From NCBI RefSeq assembly GCF_042662625.1, contig NZ_JBHSXH010000015.1:620001-684000 (forward strand): a stretch of DNA of 64,000 nucleotides, read 5' to 3'. Numbering within the stretch: the stretch's first letter is position 1; each line of letters starts with the position of its first letter. The position numbers and the translations under genes were made by a program. Of the stretch, positions 52,628 to 62,231 are shown in pieces. The notes below the pieces were generated by a model that saw nothing but the letters and a program-made list of their open reading frames with translations, was not told the DNA's origin and searched no databases. The DNA is from Halopelagius fulvigenes. Lineage in GTDB: Archaea; Halobacteriota; Halobacteria; Halobacteriales; Haloferacaceae.

Positions 52628-53746
52628 TCAGTCGTCGCCGTGGGCGGGGTCGGCCTCGCCGTCCTCGTCGGGGTGCGTGGGCGTGCCCGAGAGGTTACCT
52701 TCCTCGTCGAACCGCTTGGCGCGCAGGTAGCGCGCGCGGTACCGGTTCGCCCCCTCGTACACGTCGGCTTCCCGAATCTCCTCGGTGCGGCCGTCGGCGA
52801 CGGCGTCCACGACGTCCTCGAGTTGCTCCTTCTCGGAGGGCGTGAGCTCGAACTCGTACGTCCGCGTCTCCTCTCGCTCCAACTTCGTCCACTGCCGCGC
52901 AGCGGCGACGACGAGCGAACAGGGCTCGCGGCACGGGAACGGTCCGTCACCCCCGTCGGCGTCGAGTTCGTCGCCCTCCTCGTACTCCCACTCGCGCCGC
53001 CTGAGACACTGCGAGTCGACGCAGCACGTCTCGGCGACCCACTCGACGGCCTCCCGGGGGAGTTCGTCGATGATATCGTAGATGCCCGTCTGGCGTTCGG
53101 CGGTCTCCCGCCAGTGGTTCACGTCGAGTTCGCCCTCGCGTTCGAGGTTCCAGTTGGCCACCGTCGCCGGGTAGACGGTATCGACGGCTTCGACGGCGTC
53201 ACGCCCGTCTACGTCCGGAAGCGCCCACCCGGAGACGAGCGTGGGTGCCGTCTTCAGCGGTCGGTACCGGCCGCGTTCGTCGTACGTCGTCACCCCGCGG
53301 AGGTCCAACGGGTCCTCGTAGACGTCGAGTTCCGAGAGGGGCGCGCCGACGTCCTCGACGTGGCGGACGTCGTACCGCCGTTCGCCGTCGGAGCCGAGTT
53401 CGACGGAGACGGCGAGTTGCCCCCACTCGACGGCGACGCCGCCTTCGAGGGCGTCGTACCGTTCGGGGACCGAGTGGTCGCCCGCGCCCTCCGACCACCG
53501 GAGGAACGCGCGGCGGTGCCGCCCCGCGCCGACCGTTCGCTCCCAGTAGTACCAGTTCGTCACGTACGCCGCGGCGTCCGCGGCCGCCTCGCGGAGTTCG
53601 GACTCCGAAAGGCCGTGATAGGACGACTCCGGCGTTTCGAGGTCGTACTCGCCGTCGCTCTCGGCGACGGAGAGGCCGTCGAACTCGACGGGGCCGGACT
53701 CGACGGCGTCCAGTAGCGCCTCGAACTGCGAGTCGCGCACGGTCAA
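52628..53746 (-). CDS. DR2241-family protein, predicted Fe-S protein linked to CbiX
   Basis: A 372-residue protein of the DR2241 family. It has a long N-terminal domain (EGGVAVEWGQLAVSVELG) and a cysteine-rich middle: WVAETCCVDSQCLRRREWEY and GDGPFPCREPCSL, five or six cysteines in patterns that could bind an iron-sulfur cluster. Its start overlaps the stop of cbiX by four bases (ATGA), so the proteins are made together; partnership in cobalamin/sirohaem metallation is an inference from that linkage. The C-terminal residues are acidic and disordered. Confidence 0.8.
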   Translation of the reverse strand: MTVRDSQFEALLDAVESGPVEFDGLSVAESDGEYDLETPESSYHGLSESELREAAADAAAYVTNWYYWERTVGAGRHRRAFLRWSEGAGDHSVPERYDALEGGVAVEWGQLAVSVELGSDGERRYDVRHVEDVGAPLSELDVYEDPLDLRGVTTYDERGRYRPLKTAPTLVSGWALPDVDGRDAVEAVDTVYPATVANWNLEREGELDVNHWRETAERQTGIYDIIDELPREAVEWVAETCCVDSQCLRRREWEYEEGDELDADGGDGPFPCREPCSLVVAAARQWTKLEREETRTYEFELTPSEKEQLEDVVDAVADGRTEEIREADVYEGANRYRARYLRAKRFDEEGNLSGTPTHPDEDGEADPAHGDD

Positions 53747-54618
53747 TCCCCCGCCGTCCGCGTCTCGCGGGTGCGTTCGCGCACTGCATCGATGGCGGCG
53801 CCAACGTCCGCGCCGGCGTCCGCGGCGCGTTCGAGGATGACGTCGGCCATCAGGCCCTCGGTCCCCACCGCGCCGGCGTACCAGATGCGGTGGCCGTCCA
53901 CCTCGGCGGGCACGTCGTACCCGGTGCGGTAGTCGTCGGTGAGGCCCATGTCCTCGGGGATGTCCTCCTGCGTGTGGAACCCGTCGGCGACGAACAGGGG
54001 GACGACCACCACGTCCTCGGAGTCGAAGTAGTCCGTCACGTCGTCCACCTCCGGTTCCTCATCCATGTAGAGGGCCTGCACCTCGTCGAAGCGGTCCATC
54101 TCGCGGACGCGGCGGGCGTGGTACTCGATGGCCTTCGCGGAGTTCTCGTTGCGTTCGGTGCCGTGGCCGACGACGGCCAGACCGAAGCCCTCGCCCACGT
54201 CCGGGTCGCCCGTCACCGTCTCGGCGCGGCGGACGAGAACGTCCGTCATCGCCTCGTGCGTGCCGACGGGGCCGCAGTAGTGGACCGTCTGCCCGGTGTC
54301 CTCGGCTTCCAACGTCGCCGTGTCGGCGTTCAAGCCGTCGGACTCCCACTGGGAGACGTCCCACCCGTCGAGGCGGAGTTCCCGCGGGATGACCTGTTCG
54401 GTGAAGTACCCCTCGCTGATGAACAGGGGGACGACGTACACCTCGTCGGACTCGACCGTCCGGAGGACCTCCCGCAGGTGGGGTTCCTCCTTCCAGAATC
54501 CGGTCTTCACCTCGTCGAACGCTCCCGCCGCGCGGATGGTGTCGGCGTGATTCTCGGTCGGCGCGCGCGAGTCCGGGTTGAGATGCGACCCGTGCGCCAC
54601 GATGACCAGCGCTTGCAT
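53743..54618 (-). CDS. cbiX: Sirohydrochlorin chelatase, CbiX-like, two tandem CbiX domains
   Basis: A 291-residue protein with two CbiX domains. The first has VIVAHGSHLNPDSR and VVPLFISEGYFTEQVIPREL, the second LAVVGHGTERNENSAKAIEY and VVPLFVADGFHTQEDIPEDM; the His residues of each HG motif are the chelatase metal ligands. This enzyme inserts Co2+ (or Ni/Fe) into sirohydrochlorin at the entry to the anaerobic cobalamin pathway. The fused two-domain form is usual for haloarchaea. Directly coupled to the DR2241 gene. Confidence 0.92.
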   Translation of the reverse strand: MQALVIVAHGSHLNPDSRAPTENHADTIRAAGAFDEVKTGFWKEEPHLREVLRTVESDEVYVVPLFISEGYFTEQVIPRELRLDGWDVSQWESDGLNADTATLEAEDTGQTVHYCGPVGTHEAMTDVLVRRAETVTGDPDVGEGFGLAVVGHGTERNENSAKAIEYHARRVREMDRFDEVQALYMDEEPEVDDVTDYFDSEDVVVVPLFVADGFHTQEDIPEDMGLTDDYRTGYDVPAEVDGHRIWYAGAVGTEGLMADVILERAADAGADVGAAIDAVRERTRETRTAGD

Positions 54619-54785
54619 ACGAGTAAATTACGACACCGTCCCCTTAGGGACTTCGCATCTCCGAAAGGAATTTTGTCGAAACGGAAGCCGAAGTTCGGTG
54701 TCCCTTCATCATTGACCAAGGATTCGCCGCCCGCCGGCCGACGGCCGCCACGGGATTTTTCATCCCGTCTCGCCACCTCCCTCCT

Positions 54786-55289
54786 ATGTCACTCGCCGCC
54801 GAGACGCGCGACGCCGTGCGAGAGCGTCCCTACCTCCTTTCGGCCCTCCGCGCGGGCGTCGTCAACTACACCGCCGCCGCCGAATCGCTCGACGTGGAGG
54901 GCGACACGGACTCCGTGGCGACGGCCCTGCGACGGTTCGCCGACGACCTGCCCGACCTGACGACGGAGGACCGCGACGCGACGGTGCGCATGCGAAGCGG
55001 CGTCGGCCTCGCGGGCGAGGACGTGGAGGCCTCGCCGGACGACGACCGGGTGGTGACCGTCGGCGGCGTCGAGATGGTCGCCGCGGAGGGGCCGATGACC
55101 GCTCTCATCGCCACGGGCGACGTGGACGCGCGCGCCCTCTCCGCGGCCGTGGACCGCCTCGCGGCCGAAGACGTTCTCGTGGACGCCGCGGGCGTCGCCG
55201 ACGGCGAACTCGTCGTGGTCGTCCCGCGCCGGCAGGGCGCGACTGCGCTCCGACTCGTCGAGGAGTCGCTTCACGAAGTCGTTCGGTAG
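54786..55289 (+). CDS. Conserved haloarchaeal protein, HTH-like N-terminus with ACT-like C-terminus
   Basis: A 167-residue acidic protein. The N-terminal half (TRDAVRERPYLLSALRAGVV then YTAAAESLDV and TALRRFADDLP) looks like a small helical DNA-binding domain; the C-terminal half (MTALIATGDVDARALSAAVD, ADGELVVVVPRRQGATALR) has a beta-alpha-beta pattern like ACT regulatory domains. No ligand can be named. It precedes cysS, but a gap of 152 bases separates them. Confidence 0.75.
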   Translation: MSLAAETRDAVRERPYLLSALRAGVVNYTAAAESLDVEGDTDSVATALRRFADDLPDLTTEDRDATVRMRSGVGLAGEDVEASPDDDRVVTVGGVEMVAAEGPMTALIATGDVDARALSAAVDRLAAEDVLVDAAGVADGELVVVVPRRQGATALRLVEESLHEVVR

Positions 55290-55441
55290 CGGGCGTCTCT
55301 CTTCGGTCTTACTCTCCGCATTCTCCCTTCGGTCTCGCTCGCTCACGGGTCGCTTCGCTCCCCGTTCGCTTCTTCGTCGCCTCCTTTCAGTCGGCGACGC
55401 TTCCGACGGATTCAACACCGAACGCAGACAAATCCGCCACG

Positions 55442-56929
<1,488 letters not shown>

Positions 56930-56933
56930 GGCC

Positions 56934-57644
56934 TTACCGGGACTCCGACGAGACTCGCCTGACTTCGACGGCGACTTCGTTCCTGCGGAGGAACGGCGGC
57001 GTCCCGGGCGCGTCGTAGCGGAGGAGGAAGGGGTCGCCGACGACCCGAACGCCGGAGTCGTCGCCGCGGAGGTCCGAGCGTAACTCGTCGGTCTGCCGTT
57101 CGACCCGACGGTCCGTCGCCCACCACGAGAAGCGCTTCACCGCGAGCGTTCGCGCCGGCAGTTCGACCACGCGGACGTTCGGGTCTACCGGGCGGGGTGC
57201 AGACTCGTAGTCGTACGATTCCGGCAGATAGAACGCCATCCGGACGCCGTCCGCGCCGCGACTCGTCTCTACGGGCGCGGTCATCGAGACTTCTTCGCCC
57301 GCGCTATCGGCGGCCAGTTCCCCGCCGTCACGGTCCGGCGCGCGCGCGGTGCGCGTCGCGTCTCCGGTTGCGACGGGGGACGTCATCGAGAGTTCCGCGT
57401 CGGAGCGGTTGTTCCCGGAGATGTACCGGAAGAGGCGACCGAACGCCTGACGCTCCGAGGGGGCGGCAGTTTCGGCGACCACCGCCGTCGGGTAGCGTCG
57501 CACCTCCACGTCGTCGAGCGTACCCACCGTCTCGTAGGACACGTTCGCCGCGGAGCGACTCTCGTAGAGCGACCGCGCGGCGACGCCGGCGGCGAGGGAG
57601 GCGACGGCGACGCCGCCCCACTTCAGCGCACGTTTTTGAACCAT
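56934..57644 (-). CDS. SOUL family haem-binding protein, paralogue A
   Basis: A 236-residue protein with an N-terminal hydrophobic anchor (KWGGVAVASLAAGVAARSLY) and then a SOUL domain (SYETVGTLDDVEVRRYPTAV, AFGRLFRYISGNN, SMTAPVETSRG, MAFYLPESYDY). Members bind haem through a hydrophobic pocket; in bacteria and archaea the role is obscure. Start 57644 is chosen because the anchor begins there. It lies directly after the second paralogue with a gap of 55 bases on the same strand, suggesting tandem duplication. Confidence 0.85.
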   Translation of the reverse strand: MVQKRALKWGGVAVASLAAGVAARSLYESRSAANVSYETVGTLDDVEVRRYPTAVVAETAAPSERQAFGRLFRYISGNNRSDAELSMTSPVATGDATRTARAPDRDGGELAADSAGEEVSMTAPVETSRGADGVRMAFYLPESYDYESAPRPVDPNVRVVELPARTLAVKRFSWWATDRRVERQTDELRSDLRGDDSGVRVVGDPFLLRYDAPGTPPFLRRNEVAVEVRRVSSESR

Positions 57645-57699
57645 ACGATAGAGAAGCCCCCGGGACGGTAGGCTCTTACGAGGGTTCAGGGCGGACAAG

Positions 57700-58434
57700 T
57701 CACCGGTCCGCCGCGCCCGTCGAGGCGACGCGCCGCACTTCGACGGCGACTTCGTTCGGCGGGAGGAACGACGACGCGCCCGGGCCGTCGTAGCGCAGGA
57801 CGAACGGGTCGCCGACGGCCTGAACGTCCTCGTTCTCGTCTCGAAGCGTCGCGAGGAGGTTCTCGCCCTCGCGTTCGGCGCGGTTCCCGACGCTCCACCG
57901 CGGGAGGGACGTCACCGCGAGCGTTCGCTCCGGGAGTTCGACCACGCGGACCTTCGGGTCCGAGGGGCGCGGGGCCGACTCGAAGTCGTACGACTCCGGC
58001 AGGTAGAACGCCATCCGAACGCCGTCGTCGTCGGACTCCTCCCCGCCGGGCGCAGTCACCGAGACGGGGCCGCCCGAGGAGTCGGAGGCGGTCACGGAGA
58101 CGGCGTCCGACGCCGACTTCGACTCCGAGGGGGGCGCGCGGCGCGTCTCGCCGTCGCTCACGACGGTCGGAAACGGGGTGAGTTCGGCTTCGGCGTCGTT
58201 GTTCCCCGAGACGTAGCGGACGAGTCTGCCGAACGCCTGGTGCTCGGAGGGGGCGACCGTCTCTACGACCGTCGTCGTCGGGTAGCGTCGCAACTCCGCG
58301 CCGTCGATAGTTCCGACCGACTCGTAGGAGACGGCGGGCGTCGAACGCCTCTCGTGGACGACTCGCGCGGCGACACCGGCGAGGAGTGAGGTGGCGGCGA
58401 GGCCGCCGTAGGCGAGGGTGCGCTTTCGGGCCAT
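57700..58434 (-). CDS. SOUL family haem-binding protein, paralogue B
   Basis: A 244-residue paralogue of the previous entry, with the same order: N-terminal helix (LAYGGLAATSLLAGVAARVV), SYESVGTIDGAELRRYPTTT, HQAFGRLVRYVSGNNDAEAE, PVSVTAPGG, RMAFYLPESYDFES. It carries a Ser-rich, acidic insert (residues about 100-140) where paralogue A is shorter, and lacks the SMTSPVAT motif in the same form. The two proteins are clearly homologous across their length, which fits duplication followed by divergence in the central loop. Confidence 0.85.
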   Translation of the reverse strand: MARKRTLAYGGLAATSLLAGVAARVVHERRSTPAVSYESVGTIDGAELRRYPTTTVVETVAPSEHQAFGRLVRYVSGNNDAEAELTPFPTVVSDGETRRAPPSESKSASDAVSVTASDSSGGPVSVTAPGGEESDDDGVRMAFYLPESYDFESAPRPSDPKVRVVELPERTLAVTSLPRWSVGNRAEREGENLLATLRDENEDVQAVGDPFVLRYDGPGASSFLPPNEVAVEVRRVASTGAADR

Positions 58435-58576
58435 ACCGTCAGAGGCGTCGCGCGGGCCATAGTCTCTTGTGGGCGTTCGCGGGTCGAACGAAGCGAGGCC
58501 ACGGAAAGCGAGCGCGGAGGGACGACCTGCGTGCGGATGCGACGGCTCGGTCGCACGCCACGGCCCGCCCCGTTGC

Positions 58577-58861
58577 TCACATCGTAAAGAGGTGCGAGTC
58601 GTCGGGCACGTCGAACAGGCCCATCCGGACGCCCGCGTCGAGCCACCCGTAGCCGTACGAGAACGACGCCAAGGCGTTCACCCAGTCGTCGTCCGCGCGG
58701 AAGTGCCGCCCGTCTTCGAGGTACGACAGCGCCATCTCGCGGCACTCCTCGGCGGCGTCGCCGAGGGGCGTCCCCGCCGGGACGGCGGGTTCCGCCTCCG
58801 CGAGTGCGTCGGCCAACATCCCCTCGTAGCGGTCGGTTTTCTCGTGGAGGTCCGCGGGCAT
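58577..58861 (-). CDS. DUF357 family protein
   Basis: A 94-residue helical protein starting MPADLHEKTDRYEGMLADAL; the longer open frame to 58924 adds an Arg-rich stretch with no family similarity. The pattern AAEECREMALSYLEDGRHFR then DDWVNALASFSYGYGWLDAG is characteristic of DUF357, a compact all-helical archaeal family of unknown function. It diverges from the membrane protein at 58960, which starts 99 bases away. Confidence 0.85.
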   Translation of the reverse strand: MPADLHEKTDRYEGMLADALAEAEPAVPAGTPLGDAAEECREMALSYLEDGRHFRADDDWVNALASFSYGYGWLDAGVRMGLFDVPDDSHLFTM

Positions 58862-58959
58862 ACCTCCCCGTGGACGGCGGCGGACCAAGAAGCCGTCCGT
58901 TCGCGCCGTCCGCGCGACGCACACGGAACGACTTTAGGACGCGACGAGAACCGGGCCGT

Positions 58960-59385
58960 ATGCGCCCTCCACTACACGCCCTCCTCCTCGGTCGGGAACG
59001 CGGCACGTCGCGACGCGCCGTCGGCCTCGCCGCCGTCCTCAGCGCCGTCGTCTTCGCCGCGTACGAACTGGTCCTCCACTCCGCCCTCGGCGGGGCCGTC
59101 TGGTATCCCTACCCCGTGGCGGGACTCGCCGTCGCCGCCGCGGCGGCGCACGCTTACCGCAACGACGGCCTCCTCGTCTCCGTCGTCGTCGGCCTCTGCC
59201 CGGCGGTGGGGTACGACCTGTACCACTTCGGCGGCCTCCACTCGGCGGCCCCGAACAGTCTCCTCCTCGCGGCGACGAGTCCGTCGCTCCTCGTCGGCCT
59301 CGCGTACGCGTCGCTCGGATTCGTCGCGGGCGCGACGCTCTCGCGCCTCGCGGGGGCGGTCGGACCCGCCACCGACGCGGTCTGA
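58960..59385 (+). CDS. Small polytopic membrane protein, function unknown
   Basis: A 141-residue protein with four or five helices (AVGLAAVLSAVVFAAYELVL, YPYPVAGLAVAAAAAHAYRN, LLVSVVVGLCPAVGYDLYHF, SPSLLVGLAYASLGFVAGAT). No conserved motif is recognised. The upstream open frame to 58804 has no coding character. It lies between DUF357 and trxB. Confidence 0.68.
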   Translation: MRPPLHALLLGRERGTSRRAVGLAAVLSAVVFAAYELVLHSALGGAVWYPYPVAGLAVAAAAAHAYRNDGLLVSVVVGLCPAVGYDLYHFGGLHSAAPNSLLLAATSPSLLVGLAYASLGFVAGATLSRLAGAVGPATDAV

Positions 59386-59471
59386 CCGGAGTGCGGGTAC
59401 GCGCGCGGCGTGCGGCCCCGCGCGATACGTTGACGAACCGGTTGCGCCGCGGCGCGCGCACGACAGCGGAA

Positions 59472-59479
59472 CCTAAAAG
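59472..59479 (+). promoter_or_regulatory. Probable TATA box for trxB
   Basis: CCTAAAAG is centred 28 bases before ATG 59504. Confidence 0.5.
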
Positions 59480-59503
59480 GGAGGCAGTCTCGAATTCTGA
59501 GAC

Positions 59504-60571
59504 ATGAGCGACGACGCGGACGATTTCGTTGAACACCGGAAACTGATAATCGCGGGGTCGGGCATATCGGGCCTCTCGGCGGCCATCTACGCCGGGCGGT
59601 CCAACAACGACCCGCTGGTGCTGGAGGGGGACGAACCCGGCGGGCAGTTGACGCTCACCACCGAGGTGGACAACTATCCGGGCTTCCCCGAGGGCATCTC
59701 CGGGCCGGAACTCATCCAGAACATGCGCGAGCAAGCCGAACGATTCGGCGCGGAGATTCGCCACGGCATCGTCGAATCGGTGGACGCCGACGAGCGCCCC
59801 TTCACGGTGACGCTGAGCAACGGCGACGTGTACACCGCCGACGCCGTCATCGCCGCCTCCGGCGCGTCCGCCCGGACGCTGGGCGTCCCCGGCGAGGACG
59901 AACTCATGGGCTACGGCCTCTCGACGTGCGCCACCTGCGACGGCGCGTTCTTCCGCGGCGAGAAGATACTGGTCGTCGGCGGCGGCGACGCCGCGATGGA
60001 GGAGGCGAGTTTCCTCACCAAGTTCGCCTCGACGGTGTACCTCGTCCACCGCCGCGAGGAGTTCCGCGCGGAGGACTACTGGATCGACCGCGTCCGAGAG
60101 CAGGTGGACGACGGCGAGATAGAACTGATGCTCAACACCGAGGTGACCGAACTCCACGGGTCGGCCGAGGAGGGCGTCGAGAGCGTCACCCTCGTTCGCA
60201 ACCCCGAGGGGCACCCCACCGACAAACTGGACGACCCCGAGACCGAGGAGTTCGACTTCGACGTGGGTGCGGTGTTCTACGCCATCGGCCACACGCCGAA
60301 CGCCGACTACCTCGAAGGGACGGGCGTCGAACGCGACGAGGAGGGGTACGTCAAGACGAAGGGCGGCACCGACGGCGGACAGACGACGACTGACGTCCCC
60401 GGCATCTTCGGCGCGGGCGACGTGGTGGACTACCACTACCAGCAGGCCGCGACTGCGGGCGGCATGGGCGTGAAAGCCGCACTCGACGCCGACGACTACC
60501 TCGAAGAACTCGAACGCGACGGACGCGCCGAGGAAGAAGAGGCACCCGCGGCCGTCGAATCCGGCGACTGA
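59504..60571 (+). CDS. trxB: Thioredoxin reductase (class II-like flavoprotein)
   Basis: A 355-residue FAD/NAD(P)H disulfide oxidoreductase. The FAD-binding GSGISGLSAAIYAGRSNN is near the start, the redox-active pair CATC is in LSTCATCDGAFFRGEK, and the NADPH loop is VVGGGDAAMEEASFL. The final FAD motif is GIFGAGDVVDYHYQQ. It transfers electrons from NADPH to thioredoxin or related proteins, and would support the peroxiredoxin at 1507. A haloarchaeal acidic tail ends the protein. Confidence 0.94.
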   Translation: MSDDADDFVEHRKLIIAGSGISGLSAAIYAGRSNNDPLVLEGDEPGGQLTLTTEVDNYPGFPEGISGPELIQNMREQAERFGAEIRHGIVESVDADERPFTVTLSNGDVYTADAVIAASGASARTLGVPGEDELMGYGLSTCATCDGAFFRGEKILVVGGGDAAMEEASFLTKFASTVYLVHRREEFRAEDYWIDRVREQVDDGEIELMLNTEVTELHGSAEEGVESVTLVRNPEGHPTDKLDDPETEEFDFDVGAVFYAIGHTPNADYLEGTGVERDEEGYVKTKGGTDGGQTTTDVPGIFGAGDVVDYHYQQAATAGGMGVKAALDADDYLEELERDGRAEEEEAPAAVESGD

Positions 60572-60713
60572 GGCGCTTTCCCGCCGAACGTCCGTTTTAC
60601 GCGCCGCCCGTTCCGTTCCGCCTCTGAGCGCAGACGCCGGCTGACCGTCCGAACACGTTCGCGGAGTCTGCAAGCACGACAACTTCCTCGCGTCCGGACG
60701 ACGAACGATTAGC

Positions 60714-61052
60714 ATGAAGACAGTAGTCCACCTCGTCTCCGCGGACGAAGCCGAACAGCAGACAGCGCTGAACATCGTTCGAAACCTCGTCGAGGACGAG
60801 TCGGGAACCATCGACCAGGTGGCCGTCGTCGCGCAGGCGGACGGGATAGAGCGAGTGACGACGGAGGAGGACGAGGGCGAGGAAGTCGAGAACCTCCTCG
60901 CCGACGGCGTCGAGTTCAAGGCCTGCAGCAACACCCTCCAGATGAAGGGCTTAGAGGAGTCCGACCTCGTCGGCGGCATCGAGACGGTGCCGGAGGGCGC
61001 AGTCGAGGTGACGCGCCTGCAGACCGAGGGGTACGCGTACATCCGCCCGTAG
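60714..61052 (+). CDS. DsrE family protein
   Basis: A 112-residue alpha/beta protein. MKTVVHLVSADEAEQQTALN and VAVVAQADGIERVTTEED lead to the FKACSNTLQMKGLEESDLVG segment with a single Cys typical of DsrE/DsrF-like proteins, ending EVTRLQTEGYAYIRP. Family members take part in sulfur relay, but here no partner is adjacent, so the role is unknown. The gene lies between trxB and a small conserved protein. Confidence 0.85.
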   Translation: MKTVVHLVSADEAEQQTALNIVRNLVEDESGTIDQVAVVAQADGIERVTTEEDEGEEVENLLADGVEFKACSNTLQMKGLEESDLVGGIETVPEGAVEVTRLQTEGYAYIRP

Positions 61053-61091
61053 TTCACGCCGCCGGACCGGTCACCTCCGATTCCCACACAT

Positions 61092-61099
61092 CCTTAAGT
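61092..61099 (+). promoter_or_regulatory. Probable TATA box for gene at 61120
   Basis: CCTTAAGT is centred 25 bases before ATG 61120. Confidence 0.5.
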
Positions 61100-61119
61100 C
61101 GAGAGGCCCCACGGAGCGT

Positions 61120-61404
61120 ATGGTCGATACCGAAATCTACACCATCGAAGGCCCGAACGGCGACGTCGAATCCATCGAACTCCCCGAGGGTCTCGTGGAC
61201 GTGTTCGCCGAACAGGGAGAGGAACCGACGAACGTCGTCGGCGACCTCGTAGTGCAGGCGTTCGCACAACAGGCCCACGTCGTCGTCCACCACAGCGAGG
61301 GCGAGACGGCGGCCGACCTCTCGGAACTCAACGAGGAGATGGAGACCATCTTCGAGGAGCGCTTCGGCGTCCCCCTCTCGGAAGCGATGGGCCACAGCCA
61401 CTAA
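61120..61404 (+). CDS. Small acidic conserved haloarchaeal protein, function unknown
   Basis: A 94-residue protein: TEIYTIEGPNGDVESIELPE leads to LVDVFAEQGEEPTNVVGDLV and QAHVVVHHSEGETAADLSEL. Strongly acidic, no Cys, no catalytic motif. I recognise it only as a widespread haloarchaeal small protein. A TATA box 25 bases upstream suggests its own leaderless transcript. Confidence 0.72.
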   Translation: MVDTEIYTIEGPNGDVESIELPEGLVDVFAEQGEEPTNVVGDLVVQAFAQQAHVVVHHSEGETAADLSELNEEMETIFEERFGVPLSEAMGHSH

Positions 61405-61512
61405 CGACGGCTTCTCGTGCGACTCTCGCGGTGCGGTCTCTCACCCCCGGCGGCCGGAGTCGGCCGCCGGGAAGCGAACCACTTTTCGTCCCGGTCCGTG
61501 CGACACGGTAGT

Positions 61513-62030
61513 GTGCACCAGGGAGCGAGGACGTTCGCCCCCGAGGCGGCCGAACGGCACGACTTCGAGGTGACCGTCGAGGAGTTCCCCGAGGGGACGA
61601 AGACGGCGGCCGACGTTGACGGGCGGAGCCCGTCAGCCCGCCGGACGTAGCCCGGTGACGCCGCCGACGCCGTCGGGTGCGACGTCGGGCAGATAGCCAG
61701 CAGCCCCGTCTTCGACTGCGACGGCGAGTTCGTCGTCGTCCCCAGCGGTGCGAATCGGGTGAGCGAGGCGAAGCTCGCGGCCCACCTCGGACTCCACGAG
61801 GGCGACGTGTCGATGGGCGACCCCGAGGAGACACGCGAGGTGGTCTGGTGGTCCATCGGCGGCGTCCCGCCGTTCTGCCACGAAACCGACCTCCGCGCCC
61901 CGTTCGACGAGTCCCTCTCTGAGTACGACACCGTCGGGGCGCGGCGGGGACGCCGAGCGCGATGTTCCCCGTCGCCCCCGAGGAACTGCGCCGACTCGCC
62001 GACGCCGCACCCACGGACGTGACGGAGTAA
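61513..62030 (+). pseudogene. YbaK/aminoacyl-tRNA deacylase domain gene, inactivated
   Basis: GTG 61513 begins a YbaK/ProX-type protein (editing hydrolases for mischarged tRNA, such as Cys-tRNA-Pro). Two lesions are seen. After FPEGTKTAADV at about 61611-61650 an extra stretch of roughly 40 bases containing an inverted repeat (GACGGGC-GGA-GCCCGTC) brings an in-frame TAG at 61648-61650. The remainder reads in the same frame (GCDVGQIASSPVFDCDGEFV, SIGGVPPFCHETDL) until a one-base loss near 61938-61945 moves the last 28 codons (GTPSAMFPVAPEELRRLADA) to another frame, ending TAA at 62028-62030. Two independent lesions argue for decay rather than sequencing error. Confidence 0.85.
61620..61636. 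repeat. Inverted repeat inside the insertion in the YbaK pseudogene
   Basis: GACGGGC-GGA-GCCCGTC, seven-base perfect arms with a three-base loop. It lies within the extra stretch that carries the premature stop. Confidence 0.5.
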
Positions 62031-62130
62031 CCCGTCCGTCCTCTCTTCTCGTTCTCCGCCGAGGAGCGCTGACGACCCCGTCTCGGACGTATTCTTCCGA
62101 AATCAATCCGCCCCCGTTCGAACGCACAGA

Positions 62131-62140
62131 TTTATTTTTA
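62131..62140 (+). promoter_or_regulatory. Probable TATA box for the putative manganese transporter
   Basis: TTTATTTTTA is centred 30 bases upstream of an ATG at 62166, which begins a 21-codon open frame rather than the transporter frame; it overlaps the palindrome at 62137-62152. Confidence 0.5.
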
Positions 62141-62152
62141 GAGGCGTCTAAA
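62137..62152. promoter_or_regulatory. Palindromic operator, possible DtxR/MntR-family site
   Basis: TTTAGA-GGCG-TCTAAA is a perfect inverted repeat with six-base arms, directly after and overlapping the TATA box. Palindromes with TTTAG/CTAAA ends fit archaeal DtxR/SirR-type metal-dependent repressors, which would suit a manganese transporter. Binding is an inference. Confidence 0.5.
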
Positions 62153-62165
62153 CATCTGGTAAGAC

Positions 62166-62231
62166 ATGAAAAACATTGCTCTACGCTGGGCTCGAACGCC
62201 ACGGCGCGCCGTAGGTGGGTCGCGTGGCTGA
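62166..62231 (+). other. Short upstream open frame (21 codons) overlapping the transporter start
   Basis: ATG 62166 opens a frame ending at TGA 62229-62231 and encoding MKNIALRWARTPRRAVGGSR plus G. It is at leaderless spacing from the TATA box and overlaps the GTG candidates 62215 and 62224 of the next gene. It could be a leader peptide, or the true N-terminus of the transporter displaced by a one-base frameshift. Confidence 0.4.
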
